In this document: one piece after another, positions 56,115 to 64,000 of the stretch
Numbering within the stretch: position 1 is the stretch's first letter
How the letters are laid out: each line of letters opens with the position of its first letter
NCBI RefSeq assembly: GCF_014023275.1
Contig: NZ_CP054698.1
Location: forward strand, 3,410,001 to 3,474,000
Reading direction: 5' to 3'
DNA from: Nostoc edaphicum CCNP1411
GTDB lineage: Bacteria > Cyanobacteriota > Cyanobacteriia > Cyanobacteriales > Nostocaceae
Length of the DNA stretch: 64,000 nt
The notes under the pieces: generated by a model
Databases searched by the model: none
The model's input: the letters and a program-made list of their open reading frames with translations, nothing else
What the model was told of the DNA's origin: nothing
Translations under genes and position numbers: made by a program

Positions 56115-57290
56115 CTACTCTAATCGACCTAACTGTGCTGCACCGCGCACCCTTGCAATCTCCGCACGCGCGGCTTTGGCTGCCGGACTATCGAGACTGT
56201 CCGTAGATGCAATTGCAGCTGCAAGATCGATCGCCGCATCAAGTATTAACCCAGCGCGTTTTGCCGCCTCAGACCCGGATGAGGACTTGATCTCTTTTAG
56301 GTAAGCTCGCCGATTTCTCGGTCGGTTAGAAATCGCATCCAGTTCGGCTTCTGTCACGATTCCGTTTGCAACATCGTCAGCCAGCAGGACGCGGACAAAC
56401 TTGCGCTGACGCTGCTCGGAGAACCGCCACGCAAGCAAAATCGCAACCGTTCCAATGACGATGCCCATGAGCCCGAAGCCGATAAACCCAATAATGGCAT
56501 CCCAACAGCCATGAGCCAGACAAGCCAACAGAAAGAAACCTACCAAAACCGCGAGCCGATGGCCGAACGAGCGATTTTTCGCTTCGAGGAAGTAGCCAAA
56601 TCCCGTACCCGCAACCGCCGTGAAGAGCGAGTGACTCCAGAAACCGACAGATGTGCGCCCTACCAATACCTGGAACGCATCAGCAACCTGCTGCGATCCG
56701 AAACTTGCGTCGGGTGCGCCCACAATGTAAGACACGTTTTCAAAGACCTGAAAGCCGAGACCCACAAACGCACCAAGCAGAAACCCGTCGTAGGCGTTGC
56801 GGACATGGTTGCGTGCTAGTAAAGAGAGCATGATAAGCCCGACGAATTTGGAGCTTTCTTCCACGATGGGTGCCGTGATGGGCGGACTCCAATGGCTATA
56901 AAAGTCGAAGCTGGCCAGCTTCGCTATTAGGGATAGGATTGCACCATTGCCAGGGAGCGCCATGACCCACGGCGCTACTAGTCCGCCCCAGAGGAAGCCA
57001 AGCAGCGCGAGCTTGGCTGGCTCGCGTTCATAGCGATCTTTGTGCGTGAGAAACCAGATCCAAGGCAGGCAATACAATGCCTGAGACGAGAGGGCGATGA
57101 ACAGAGCGGTGGGATAGATGGCGCTGCTCAACAAAAGTCCGCTGAAAACATAGGTGCCTTTCAGCACGAGCAACCAATACAGGTAGCACGCCGGGTTGTG
57201 CGGCTGAAAAAATCGGACGGGATAGCTCCAGCCTGAACGAGCAATGGCAGCCTTGCGGATTGTGTCCTCACTCTTTGCCGTGCTAGTCAC
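56115..57290 (-). CDS. PrsW family intramembrane metalloprotease
   Basis: 391 residues, about eight transmembrane helices. PrsW/CPBP-like motifs are APIVEESSKFVGLIML (the EE pair), ENVSYIVGAPD, and the His motifs in SHSLFTAVAGTGFGYF and LACLAHGCWDAIIG. PrsW proteases cleave anti-sigma factors or process membrane proteins. The C-terminal 90 residues (VTEAELDAISNRPRNRRAYL, then Ala-rich) are extra. The start is GTG at 57290, overlapping the stop of the upstream gene by one base, with a GGAGGG site. Composition is clearly GC-richer than neighbours (36 of 60 bases at 56161-56220). Confidence 0.88.
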   Translation of the reverse strand: MTSTAKSEDTIRKAAIARSGWSYPVRFFQPHNPACYLYWLLVLKGTYVFSGLLLSSAIYPTALFIALSSQALYCLPWIWFLTHKDRYEREPAKLALLGFLWGGLVAPWVMALPGNGAILSLIAKLASFDFYSHWSPPITAPIVEESSKFVGLIMLSLLARNHVRNAYDGFLLGAFVGLGFQVFENVSYIVGAPDASFGSQQVADAFQVLVGRTSVGFWSHSLFTAVAGTGFGYFLEAKNRSFGHRLAVLVGFFLLACLAHGCWDAIIGFIGFGLMGIVIGTVAILLAWRFSEQRQRKFVRVLLADDVANGIVTEAELDAISNRPRNRRAYLKEIKSSSGSEAAKRAGLILDAAIDLAAAIASTDSLDSPAAKAARAEIARVRGAAQLGRLE

Positions 57291-57880
57291 TAATCGCCCT
57301 CCTTTGGTTTAAATGTGATGCTCTTAATCATGTCAGCGATCGGTTGCTCCAGTTGTGTGGAAGTAGCGGCCGGGCCCTTCACAGTCACTTCGACTCCCTG
57401 ACCCTTGCGATCGACGTATGCGAGCAGTAGACCAGTATAGTTGGGACTATTAATTCTCTTAGCTACTCCGGCAACCTTTTGCAGTGTTGTAATGGGAACT
57501 GGTTTACCCTCGACAACAAATTCATTCTGGTCTTTCACGATCTGGTTGAGGAGTTCCTCGGCAGTTCCCTTCCAGACGCCGCTCTTGACGCTAAACGTGA
57601 CACCATCTTTGAAGACCTCTGCGGTTGATGAATTCCCGGCAGGGAATGGGGCCTTAGTTAGCACCCAGCCTTGGGTTGGCGTAAAACTTACGGAACCGAC
57701 ATTATAAGCTGTCCCTGCTAAAACCTCCTTGTTATGAACAGCCTCGTTGATGGCTGGCATGACTCCCGACCATAAAAACACCACAAGATAAACGCTCACC
57801 GTCGGCCAAATGAGCCGGCGATCGAGTCCAAACAGCCGATATTCAACCGGTACAGCGGCTTCGTTTCTTAGGGGGGACAT
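57290..57880 (-). CDS. Single-pass membrane protein co-transcribed with PrsW
   Basis: 196 residues. A cytoplasmic N-terminus (EYRLFGLDRRLIWPTVSVYL) leads into one transmembrane segment at about 24-44. An extracytoplasmic domain follows (VGSVSFTPTQGWVLTKAPFP, GVTFSVKSGVWKGTAEELLN). I do not recognise the family. It overlaps the PrsW start by one base (TAGTG), so the two are translationally coupled; it may be a substrate or partner of PrsW. An STRR-like GGGGAGCAGGGAGCAGGGGG tract lies upstream. Confidence 0.75.
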   Translation of the reverse strand: MSPLRNEAAVPVEYRLFGLDRRLIWPTVSVYLVVFLWSGVMPAINEAVHNKEVLAGTAYNVGSVSFTPTQGWVLTKAPFPAGNSSTAEVFKDGVTFSVKSGVWKGTAEELLNQIVKDQNEFVVEGKPVPITTLQKVAGVAKRINSPNYTGLLLAYVDRKGQGVEVTVKGPAATSTQLEQPIADMIKSITFKPKEGD

Positions 57881-58150
57881 ACAATTTTCCTTTTTGCGGT
57901 GCTAAACAGGCAGGGGAGCAGGGAGCAGGGGGAGGAAAAGTCGTTGTGATTCCGAAAATTGGATAATTTATTTTTTGGAGTTCCCTTATATTGGGCAGAA
58001 AATTTCTGCCTAAGATCCCGCACATAATACGCTGTTGGAGGTGTTTAGACTGTTGCACTTCCAGCGATCAAGAAAACTGTTAAAAGCGATGCGATAAACG
58101 TATCGCTTCTAACAGTTTTCAAGCTTTTCTCTAGTATTGAAAAGCAACCA

Positions 58151-58576
58151 TCACAAGATACCGACTGAAAGTTCAAAAGGAACCGTTCGATTTCTGTCCT
58201 TACTGCCACCCATTAGATACACACGAACTGTATAGTTACCACTCTGTGACAAACGAACGTTTCCGTCGTTACCCGATATTGAGCTGTTATAAATTGCCCG
58301 ATCTGTGCTGCCTGGTGGGAGAATGTTGAAGTATGCTGATCCTTTGGTAATCAACGAAACCGACATCCTCTGCCCTGCCCGCGCATTCAGAACATAGTCG
58401 TGGTAGTGGTTGCCCGTGATCGAAGACCGCATAAAAGTGTTATCGTTGCCAGCGGAAAACCGTACTGTCGTATGAGCCTGAGCTAACGACGGTGCAGTGA
58501 AGCTAAATGTGAGCGATGTGGTGATAACCGAGGCGGCTAAAACACTACGAATAAGAGTCAAGGCAGAGTTTTCCAT
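58151..58576 (-). CDS. Exported PliG-like (g-type lysozyme inhibitor-like) or PPC-fold protein
   Basis: About 141 residues from ATG 58576, with a signal peptide (LIRSVLAASVITTSLTFSF, ending near SLAQA). The mature domain is all-beta: TTVRFSAGNDNTFMRSSITG, NHYHDYVLNARAGQRMSVSL, AYFNILPPGSTDRAIYN, NYTVRVYLMGGSKDRNRTVP. The AYFNILPPG and YTVRVYLM motifs are, from memory, those of the PliG family; a pre-peptidase C-terminal-like fold is the alternative. Would act outside the cytoplasm, possibly protecting peptidoglycan. Confidence 0.65.
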   Translation of the reverse strand: MENSALTLIRSVLAASVITTSLTFSFTAPSLAQAHTTVRFSAGNDNTFMRSSITGNHYHDYVLNARAGQRMSVSLITKGSAYFNILPPGSTDRAIYNSSISGNDGNVRLSQSGNYTVRVYLMGGSKDRNRTVPFELSVGIL

Positions 58577-58698
58577 GTGATAGTTTCTCCGTCGCAAACA
58601 ATTCATTGTTTATTGTTCTAATTAATCAGCAAACCAGTTTTCAACTGCGAAGACATGGGTTTTGTTTTTGTCTTGACGAAACCCAACAATACAGCAAA

Positions 58699-59409
58699 CT
58701 AGAATCGGGTTCTGCTACTGCCCCAATCGCCTGAGTTGCAATCGCCCCGAAACTTTTCAATCCCATCTATGGCGATCCTGCCGCTGCGCCGGTCGATATT
58801 GACACGCGGTTTATTTAGCCCGTTTAGCCTGTATTTTCCCGTAATTTTATCGGGCGAAACCTGAAGGTTTTCGAGCGTCCACCATCCATTGTCACCGCCC
58901 GAATGGATCGGCGGGATGAGCCTTCCACCGAGATGGATTTTTCCCTGTGTATCGCGGATTTCGACCTGAACTTCGGAATCGAAGTTGGTAGTCGTTGACT
59001 CTATGCGATTACTTGATTCGTAGCGATGGCGGCGGTCGTTCCATTCATATCCATAGCTATTTGTGACAGTCGGTTTGCGACCCTCACCATAGCAGATCAA
59101 GGTCAGATTTTGGCGCGACGAACTGCTATTGTGATTGTCAGATGTGCGCTGTTCCCGCAGGTAGCTATCGATCGCTGTCTGGGCTTTACGGATTTCTGTT
59201 GAATTACAGGATCGACCCCGTTGAAGGATCTCTCCTTGAGGGTTAAAAAGGACAGTACAGCCTCTTCCTGGTGTCATACCAGTCACACTCAGATTACCGT
59301 TGTCTAAAGTGTCAATCACTGCTTGAGCGTTAACAGGATGAGTGACTGTCAGAGTTAATAAACCCAGAAAAGTAGGAGTTAATATTCGTAAGCTTTTCAT
59401 TAGTTGCAT
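58699..59409 (-). CDS. Exported protein of unknown function
   Basis: From ATG 59409 (or 59400), about 236 residues, with a signal peptide MQLMKSLRILTPTFLGLLTL ending near NAQA. The mature protein has an N-terminal segment with two Cys (GRGCTVLFNPQGEILQRGRS and NSTEIRKAQTAIDSYLREQ). A beta-rich C-terminal domain follows (LICYGEGRKPTVTNSYGYEW, VEIRDTQGKIHLGGRLIPPI, GGDNGWWTLENLQVSPDKIT). No known family recognised. It lies within a run of four small exported proteins on the same strand. Confidence 0.72.
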   Translation of the reverse strand: MQLMKSLRILTPTFLGLLTLTVTHPVNAQAVIDTLDNGNLSVTGMTPGRGCTVLFNPQGEILQRGRSCNSTEIRKAQTAIDSYLREQRTSDNHNSSSSRQNLTLICYGEGRKPTVTNSYGYEWNDRRHRYESSNRIESTTTNFDSEVQVEIRDTQGKIHLGGRLIPPIHSGGDNGWWTLENLQVSPDKITGKYRLNGLNKPRVNIDRRSGRIAIDGIEKFRGDCNSGDWGSSRTRF

Positions 59410-59493
59410 AGAGTCTAGATGAATTTGTTTGGAAACTCTATCATTGAGAATTTCGCCAGTGTCAATCGGTTTAGACACAAGAACAGGATTAGA

Positions 59494-60057
59494 TTATCTA
59501 TGGCAGTGATGCCAATCAACGTAAAAGATGTTTTGATAGCGACCGTTTGAGGTAACGATTTCTACACACTTACCTGAGTTGCCTTCAACCCAGAAGGAAG
59601 CAACAGAAGTATTTGACACTTTTTCGTTACGGCGATAGGTATATCCCCGCTGCCGCACTTCACGTTCTGCTTGACCAGCCCTCGCTCCTACTAGGTCTGG
59701 CAAGGGTCGGGAAGACGAATTGCCTGTATTTTGAGGACGTTTCTTATCTCCGCGATCGCAATCTGCTGTAGTTCCGGTATCAACCAGAGAAACGTAGCGA
59801 CCTTGTTCTGTCCTCACACTAATGCACCGACCTGTTTTAGTTTGAGTCCAAAAGCTATAAGTAGAATCATCAGATTTTTCAGCCCAGCGAAACCTATAGC
59901 CCCGCTTTTGGAGTATGGCTTCTCCATCTCGTCCGCGAACATTCACTAAATCTTGAATTCCGCGAACGGGATCTCCAGCATTTTGAGCCTGGGCATTGAG
60001 GGCGATCGTGATGATTAGGGAACTCACAACGATCGGAATTAAACGGTTTATTTTCAT
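59494..60057 (-). CDS. Exported protein with two tandem homologous domains
   Basis: 187 residues with signal peptide (LIPIVVSSLIITIALNAQA). Two units repeat the pattern DLV(N/G)xR(G/A)xxxExxxxxRGYxxRxxEK...SFWxxxxxGxCxxxxxxxGRYxxxxxxxxxxC: the first at about 33-103 (RGIQDLVNVRGRDGEAILQK, RCISVRTEQGRYVSLVDTG), the second at about 119-185 (PLPDLVGARAGQAEREVRQR, KCVEIVTSNGRYQNIFYVD). Each keeps two Cys. The domain may be a small periplasmic binding module; function unknown. Confidence 0.75.
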   Translation of the reverse strand: MKINRLIPIVVSSLIITIALNAQAQNAGDPVRGIQDLVNVRGRDGEAILQKRGYRFRWAEKSDDSTYSFWTQTKTGRCISVRTEQGRYVSLVDTGTTADCDRGDKKRPQNTGNSSSRPLPDLVGARAGQAEREVRQRGYTYRRNEKVSNTSVASFWVEGNSGKCVEIVTSNGRYQNIFYVDWHHCHR

Positions 60058-60116
60058 GTTGTTTTCTCAAGAGTGCAAATAATCTTAGGAATTATTACAA
60101 ATTGGATTGCTTTAAC

Positions 60117-60494
60117 CTAAAGCGCCCCTTCATTGGTATCAGAGAAGTAGTAGTTGTAAAACTCAGTCCCCGTCTTTTTGTTAATCACCACAACCTGCTT
60201 AGTACCTCGATCATAGATGACGCGCACCTGCTCGTTTTCGCCAATGAATGTATTGCCAGATGTCCTCTCCAGATAGCCGTGGAAGTTAAATTCGCCCTCC
60301 GTGATTTGGATGACGATTGTATTTTTGTCCAGTACTGTCATGTAGGTGACAGGTTTAGAAGATTGGGAAATGATGATAGAAACAGGTTCAAAGCTTTGAG
60401 CTTCGGCAGAGCTAACCAGCCCCTCCATGCTCCAAAAAAGACTGCCAGCAGTCATAAAACAAAGAGCAACGAATTTTTTCTTGATGCTTTTCAT
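60117..60494 (-). CDS. Exported protein of unknown function
   Basis: From ATG 60494, 125 residues: signal peptide MKSIKKKFVALCFMTAGSLF ending near SSAEAQ, then a compact beta-rich domain (VTYMTVLDKNTIVIQITEGE, FNFHGYLERTSGNTFIGENE, VRVIYDRGTKQVVVINKKTG). An upstream ATG (60527) adds eleven residues before the basic n-region and is less likely. Family not recognised. Confidence 0.7.
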   Translation of the reverse strand: MKSIKKKFVALCFMTAGSLFWSMEGLVSSAEAQSFEPVSIIISQSSKPVTYMTVLDKNTIVIQITEGEFNFHGYLERTSGNTFIGENEQVRVIYDRGTKQVVVINKKTGTEFYNYYFSDTNEGAL

Positions 60495-60570
60495 GGCGAT
60501 TACCCAAAGGGGATTTGAAAGCTTCATACAAAAACAAGCAAATTAAGTAAAAAACATTATGATTTTGCCT

Positions 60571-60738
60571 ATTCAGAAGTCAGAATCAATTTAGTGGGGG
60601 ATTCTGACCCGCCACTAATTGCAGACCGCTAAATCAAAGATTTAGTGGGGGTGCAAAAACGCCGCTTATTCATTCACCAGTCGGACTCCAATTCAATTCT
60701 GAATTCTGACTCCTGACTCCTGAATTCTGTTTTGATAA
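60571..60738. repeat. Dispersed intergenic repeat with covarying hairpins (copy 3)
   Basis: Same outline as the copies at 7990 and 27395. Stem 1 is TAGTGG/CCACTA (60592-60617) and stem 2 is CTAAATC/GATTTAG (60629-60645). The right arm ends CTGACTCCTGACTCCTGAAT. It is followed by a short inverted piece (ATCGGCGTTTTTGCACC) that matches the complement of the repeat core. Confidence 0.75.
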
Positions 60739-61371
60739 TCGGCGTTTTTGCACCTTTCTTGTATGTCTAAAACACGATGACTTTCATTTGCGTTGTCAGC
60801 TTCTTCAACAGTAAGTAGAACGGTGTAAATAATTAAAGATTTGTAGTGAGGACTGAAGTCCTTACTACGAACTAAATACCAAAGTTTTTACATTACTTCA
60901 CATAGTTTGTTTTTTTCAAGTCGTTCTATTTAACCTCGACAAATCGAACTCTTAATTGAACAGCATATTGCAAGAAATAATTGGCACTGCCTTTAAATCT
61001 TTCATATTTTCTTATTTACTTCAAGCGCAGATAAATCAGTTAACCTAACTTGCCCGCAAATTAGCTGAAAACACTCGTGTATAGTCTGTAGCTTTGACAA
61101 TGGAAGGATTGAGCAAAGGTGTACTTCATTTACTAACAATATTTGTATTTTTATATACGTGTATTAACTACTTGCTTACGTATACCTCTAAAGATTTTTT
61201 AATACTGTTTTATTTTGCCACGACTAAAAAATCAATTGAGGTTTGTGCAGTTCAAAAACCTCACTTACATCAGTTAAGGTGTAGTATATATCTGTTGATA
61301 TCTAGATTACAGCAATTAAAACATCACATACGTCATTTAAGTCTGAAAGAACCCTTTTAATAAAAATTAAT
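60739..61371. promoter_or_regulatory. Upstream region of the HTH-AAA gene with ATCAGTTAA motifs (copy B)
   Basis: No convincing gene. From about 61005 to 61345 it matches the orphan region at 51375-51700. ATCAGTTAA lies at 61035 and 61269, and a variant GTCATTTAA at 61332, the last 40 bases before the HTH-AAA start. The repeats could be binding sites for the encoded HTH protein; that is inference. Confidence 0.5.
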
Positions 61372-62946
61372 ATGAAAACAACTAAAAAATCTCATTTAGA
61401 GATGAAAGCAGACAAAAATAAATCACTGCGAAAAAGAGGAGCAGTTCTGACTGTTGTTGGGTTGAAGAGATTGCAAACTGCAATTTTAGAAGAAGAGAGA
61501 CAAAAAAGAGGAAGTAAACGTTTTACCCAAGTAGAATTAAGCGATCGCATTGGAATTTCTACCTCTAGTTTAAGCCGTTTATGGTCTTTGAATTCGAGGA
61601 TAGATCCGCGTACCATGCGAATCTGCTTTAGTGCTTTTGATTTAGTGTTGCATGAAGATGATTACACCCTATATGATGCCAATGATATGGATTTCCTGCG
61701 GGAATATTCGCCAGAAGATAGACAACTGATAGATCGAGATTTATCTGCAAATTCAGCTAATGCAGATTTATTACCAGAAAGTGAATTGTCGGGGGAACAA
61801 CAAACAATCACACCAAATACTGCACCATCTCAAATTGTTTCCGTCTTTCTCGGCGAAGAGAAAATTAAGAGTGAAATGACACTCAATAAACAAAGCGATT
61901 ACAACGATGGAACAAAGATTAGTGAATATATAAAATATCCCTGTGCTCCTTTATCTTTAGATTCTAAATTCTATATTCCTCGTCCTCCATTAGAAGAACT
62001 AGCATATCAAGAAATTACTCAACCGGGATGCGTCATTCGCATTCAAGGTTGTCGAGGCATGGGTAAAACTTCTCTGATGTTGCGGATTGTAGCTCATACC
62101 AGAATGTTAGGGTATGAAACTGCAAAAATCAATATCGCTCAAGTTGATATTGATGTTTTGCGAAAACCTCAATTATTCATGCAATGGTTAGCTGCTAGTA
62201 TTGCTCGTCAACTAGGCAGGGAATTTAATGTCGATAAACATTGGGACGAAGAAATAGGTAGTAAACTCAGCTGCACTCTTTATCTAAAAGAATGTTTGCT
62301 TGCACCTTTAGAAAAACCTTTACTATTAGTATTAGACGAAGTTCAGCATATTTTTGAATATCCCGATCTAGCCAATGAATTTCTACCTCTGTTACGTTCG
62401 TGGCAAGAAGAAGCGCAACAGGATGAAGTATGGACAAAGCTGCGTTTGGTGATTGTTTATTCAACAGATGTTTGTCTTTCTATTGAAATTAATCAATCTC
62501 CTTTTAACATTGGGCTACCATTGAAATTATCAGAATTTACTTCTGAGCAAGTAATTGAGTTAGCAAACCGCTATGGAATTGATTGGCAACAAAACAAGCA
62601 AGTGCAGCAATTAATGGAATTAATCGGGGGACATCCAGCATTACTAAATATTACTCTTTATCACCTGCTTTATCATAAATTAACCTTAGAAGAAATTTTG
62701 CAAACAGCAATCACAGAAGTAGGAATTTATCGTCAACATTTACAAAATTTATTAAATAAATTACAAAAAAATACCCAATTATTAGATACTATGAAAATCT
62801 TCTTAACAAAAGATGAAAATATCGATTTAGATATATTAACTGCCTACCAATTAGAAAATATGGGTTTAATTCAATTGCAACAACAAAAATGGGTAATTAG
62901 TTGCCAATTATATCGAGACTTCTTGAAAAAATATCTGATGTCGTAA
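61372..62946 (+). CDS. HTH and AAA_35-like NTPase protein
   Basis: 524 residues. The N-terminal part (about 25-95) holds a helix-turn-helix-like stretch (FTQVELSDRIGISTSSLSRL). A variable linker follows to about 185. The NTPase region has an entry segment (DSKFYIPRPPLEELAYQEIT), Walker A (IRIQGCRGMGKTSLMLRIVA, about 225), Walker B (PLLLVLDEVQHIFEYPDL, about 318) and a winged-helix-like end (ENMGLIQLQQQKWVISCQLY). The architecture is that of cyanobacterial STAND-like regulators. A second AAA_35 gene follows 34 bases later, so the two probably form an operon. Confidence 0.82.
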   Translation: MKTTKKSHLEMKADKNKSLRKRGAVLTVVGLKRLQTAILEEERQKRGSKRFTQVELSDRIGISTSSLSRLWSLNSRIDPRTMRICFSAFDLVLHEDDYTLYDANDMDFLREYSPEDRQLIDRDLSANSANADLLPESELSGEQQTITPNTAPSQIVSVFLGEEKIKSEMTLNKQSDYNDGTKISEYIKYPCAPLSLDSKFYIPRPPLEELAYQEITQPGCVIRIQGCRGMGKTSLMLRIVAHTRMLGYETAKINIAQVDIDVLRKPQLFMQWLAASIARQLGREFNVDKHWDEEIGSKLSCTLYLKECLLAPLEKPLLLVLDEVQHIFEYPDLANEFLPLLRSWQEEAQQDEVWTKLRLVIVYSTDVCLSIEINQSPFNIGLPLKLSEFTSEQVIELANRYGIDWQQNKQVQQLMELIGGHPALLNITLYHLLYHKLTLEEILQTAITEVGIYRQHLQNLLNKLQKNTQLLDTMKIFLTKDENIDLDILTAYQLENMGLIQLQQQKWVISCQLYRDFLKKYLMS

Positions 62947-62980
62947 TTCAACAAAGTTCAGCAAATGATGATTTGCTATT

Positions 62981-64000
62981 ATGAAAAAAAGCATTTATAA
63001 AGTTGGTGGTTGTCTAAATGCTAATGCTGCTAACTATGTTAATAGACAAGCAGATATTGAGCTTTATACAGCCCTGAAAGCAGGGGAATTTTGCTATGTA
63101 TTCAACTGTCGTCAAATAGGCAAATCTTCACTGCTGGTACATACCAAGCAACGATTACAAAATGAAGGCTTTAGTTGTGCTTACATTGATATTACGCAGA
63201 TACGCAGCCAAGAACTCACCCCGATACAATTTTATAAAGGGATAATTGTCCGCTTACTGCATAGTTTTGGATTAGCTAAAAAAATCGATTTTGCAGCTTG
63301 GTGGCAAGAACAAGCTGAGTTTTCACTCATACAACGCTTGGGCAATTTTATTGAAGAAATTTTGCTAGTCAATCTGAGTAGCAATCGCATTTTTATTTTA
63401 ATTGATGAAATTGATAGTTTGCTGCAATTAAACTTTGGCATAGATGATTTCTATGCCTGGATTCGGGCTTGTTATCAACAAAGAGTCCATAATCCTGAAT
63501 ACGAACGACTGGGTTTTGCTTTATTTGGCGTTGCAACTCCCTCTGATTTAATTCAAGATAAACTCAAAACACCTTTTAATATCGGTGTTGCTATTAATTT
63601 AGAAGGGTTTACATTAGCAGAAGCTCAACCTCTGGTAGTGGGATTAGAGCAAGTTGTGAACAATCCCCAAAGGGTATTTAAAGAAATTATTGCTTGGACT
63701 AATGGACAGCCATTTCTAACGCAAAAATTATGTCAGTTGGTGGTAATAACCAAGCAACAGCATTACAGCCAAGGGATGAATCTAGAAAGTAGCAACGTCA
63801 AAACTAGCCCACCTTTGGAGATTACACCAGGTAAGGAAGCAGATTGGATAGAGTGTTTAGTGCGATCGCAAATCATTAAAAATTGGGAATCTCAGGACGA
63901 ACCAGAGCATTTACGCACAATTCGCAATCGCCTACTTTACAATATTCAACGCGTTAGTAGATTACTCGGTATCTATCAGCAACTTTTACAAGCTATTCCT
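62981..64000 (+). CDS. AAA_35 domain NTPase (3' end cut by window)
   Basis: 340 codons open to the window edge. The N-terminus [20 protein letters not shown], followed by [20 protein letters not shown], is the AAA_35 signature. Walker A is the family variant RQIGKSSLL without the first Gly. Walker B is [14 protein letters not shown] (about residue 145), followed by [20 protein letters not shown] and [14 protein letters not shown]. In cyanobacteria this domain is usually fused to WD40 or other repeats, which would lie outside the window. Start ATG 62981. Confidence 0.88.
   Translation, partial: MKKSIYKVGGCLNANAANYVNRQADIELYTALKAGEFCYVFNCRQIGKSSLLVHTKQRLQNEGFSCAYIDITQIRSQELTPIQFYKGIIVRLLHSFGLAKKIDFAAWWQEQAEFSLIQRLGNFIEEILLVNLSSNRIFILIDEIDSLLQLNFGIDDFYAWIRACYQQRVHNPEYERLGFALFGVATPSDLIQDKLKTPFNIGVAINLEGFTLAEAQPLVVGLEQVVNNPQRVFKEIIAWTNGQPFLTQKLCQLVVITKQQHYSQGMNLESSNVKTSPPLEITPGKEADWIECLVRSQIIKNWESQDEPEHLRTIRNRLLYNIQRVSRLLGIYQQLLQAIP

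Noticed and set aside
56511..56833. Plus-strand ORFs opposite PrsW
   Set aside because: High GC creates long antisense frames. The PrsW frame has the membrane segments and catalytic motifs.
61094..61360. 88-residue ORF upstream of the HTH-AAA gene
   Set aside because: It overlaps the ATCAGTTAA motif region, its frame is not kept in the homologous region at 51375-51700, and the start is TTG without a Shine-Dalgarno site.

Overview
The window comes from a filamentous, probably heterocyst-forming cyanobacterium (Nostocales type); I do not name a genus. The evidence is many HIP1 octamers (GCGATCGC), heptameric short tandem repeats (STRR) of the kind known from heterocystous cyanobacteria, a petH gene with the phycobilisome-linker (CpcD-like) extension, phosphoribulokinase, and many families restricted to or enriched in cyanobacteria (DUF1206, DUF2358, DUF3172, DUF4347, PEP-CTERM, AAA_35, Uma2, Rpn). 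Base composition is about 40-45% GC, apart from a GC-richer island near 56.1-57.9 kb.

Layout. 0-4 kb: two ATP-binding subunits of a LivG/LivF (amino-acid) ABC transporter, separated by a broken Rpn-family gene and a tnpB-only IS200/IS605-type element. 4-8 kb: an orphan Phd/YefM-like antitoxin, a NucS/RecB-like nuclease, a histidine phosphatase, glucokinase and a secreted protein. 8-14.2 kb: an accessory island bounded by two near-identical Uma2 genes. It holds an intact DUF262 gene, an internally deleted AAA (DUF3696-type) ATPase and a third operon gene cut by a 2.1-kb IS4-like element whose transposase is itself frameshifted. 14.3-21 kb: housekeeping genes (homoserine dehydrogenase, petH, prk, metK). 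21.6-38.5 kb: mixed single genes (pentapeptide protein, alpha/beta hydrolase, DUF1206, family-10 glycosylhydrolase, SGNH esterase, two CPA2 antiporters, AMIN protein, ABC-2 permease, PEP-CTERM protein, glycosyltransferase). 38.9-43.1 kb: a 1393-residue DUF4347/beta-helix/RTX secreted protein ending in a strong terminator. 44.5-49 kb: the conserved rplS, tRNA-Trp, secE, nusG, rplK, rplA, rplJ, rplL cluster with an L10 leader. 49-60.5 kb: an SDR enzyme, SH3/peptidoglycan-binding secreted proteins, an M13 peptidase, an MscS channel, a GC-rich PrsW operon and four small exported proteins. 61.4-64 kb: an HTH-AAA protein followed by an AAA_35 NTPase that runs off the window.

How things fit together. 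PetH, Prk and glucokinase belong to photosynthetic and central carbon metabolism. The ribosomal cluster has the usual order and an autoregulatory leader. The most suggestive accessory material is (i) the decaying DUF262-AAA-third gene operon in the Uma2-bounded island, a plausible defence or restriction-like module; (ii) the HTH-AAA / AAA_35 pair, whose upstream region with ATCAGTTAA motifs has a homologous orphan copy 10 kb away with almost the same motif spacing; (iii) a three-copy intergenic repeat with covarying hairpins, one copy of which carries a nested MITE; and (iv) the 58-60.5 kb cluster of small exported proteins, including a PliG-like one. Many gene starts, stops and spacers are shaped by STRR arrays.
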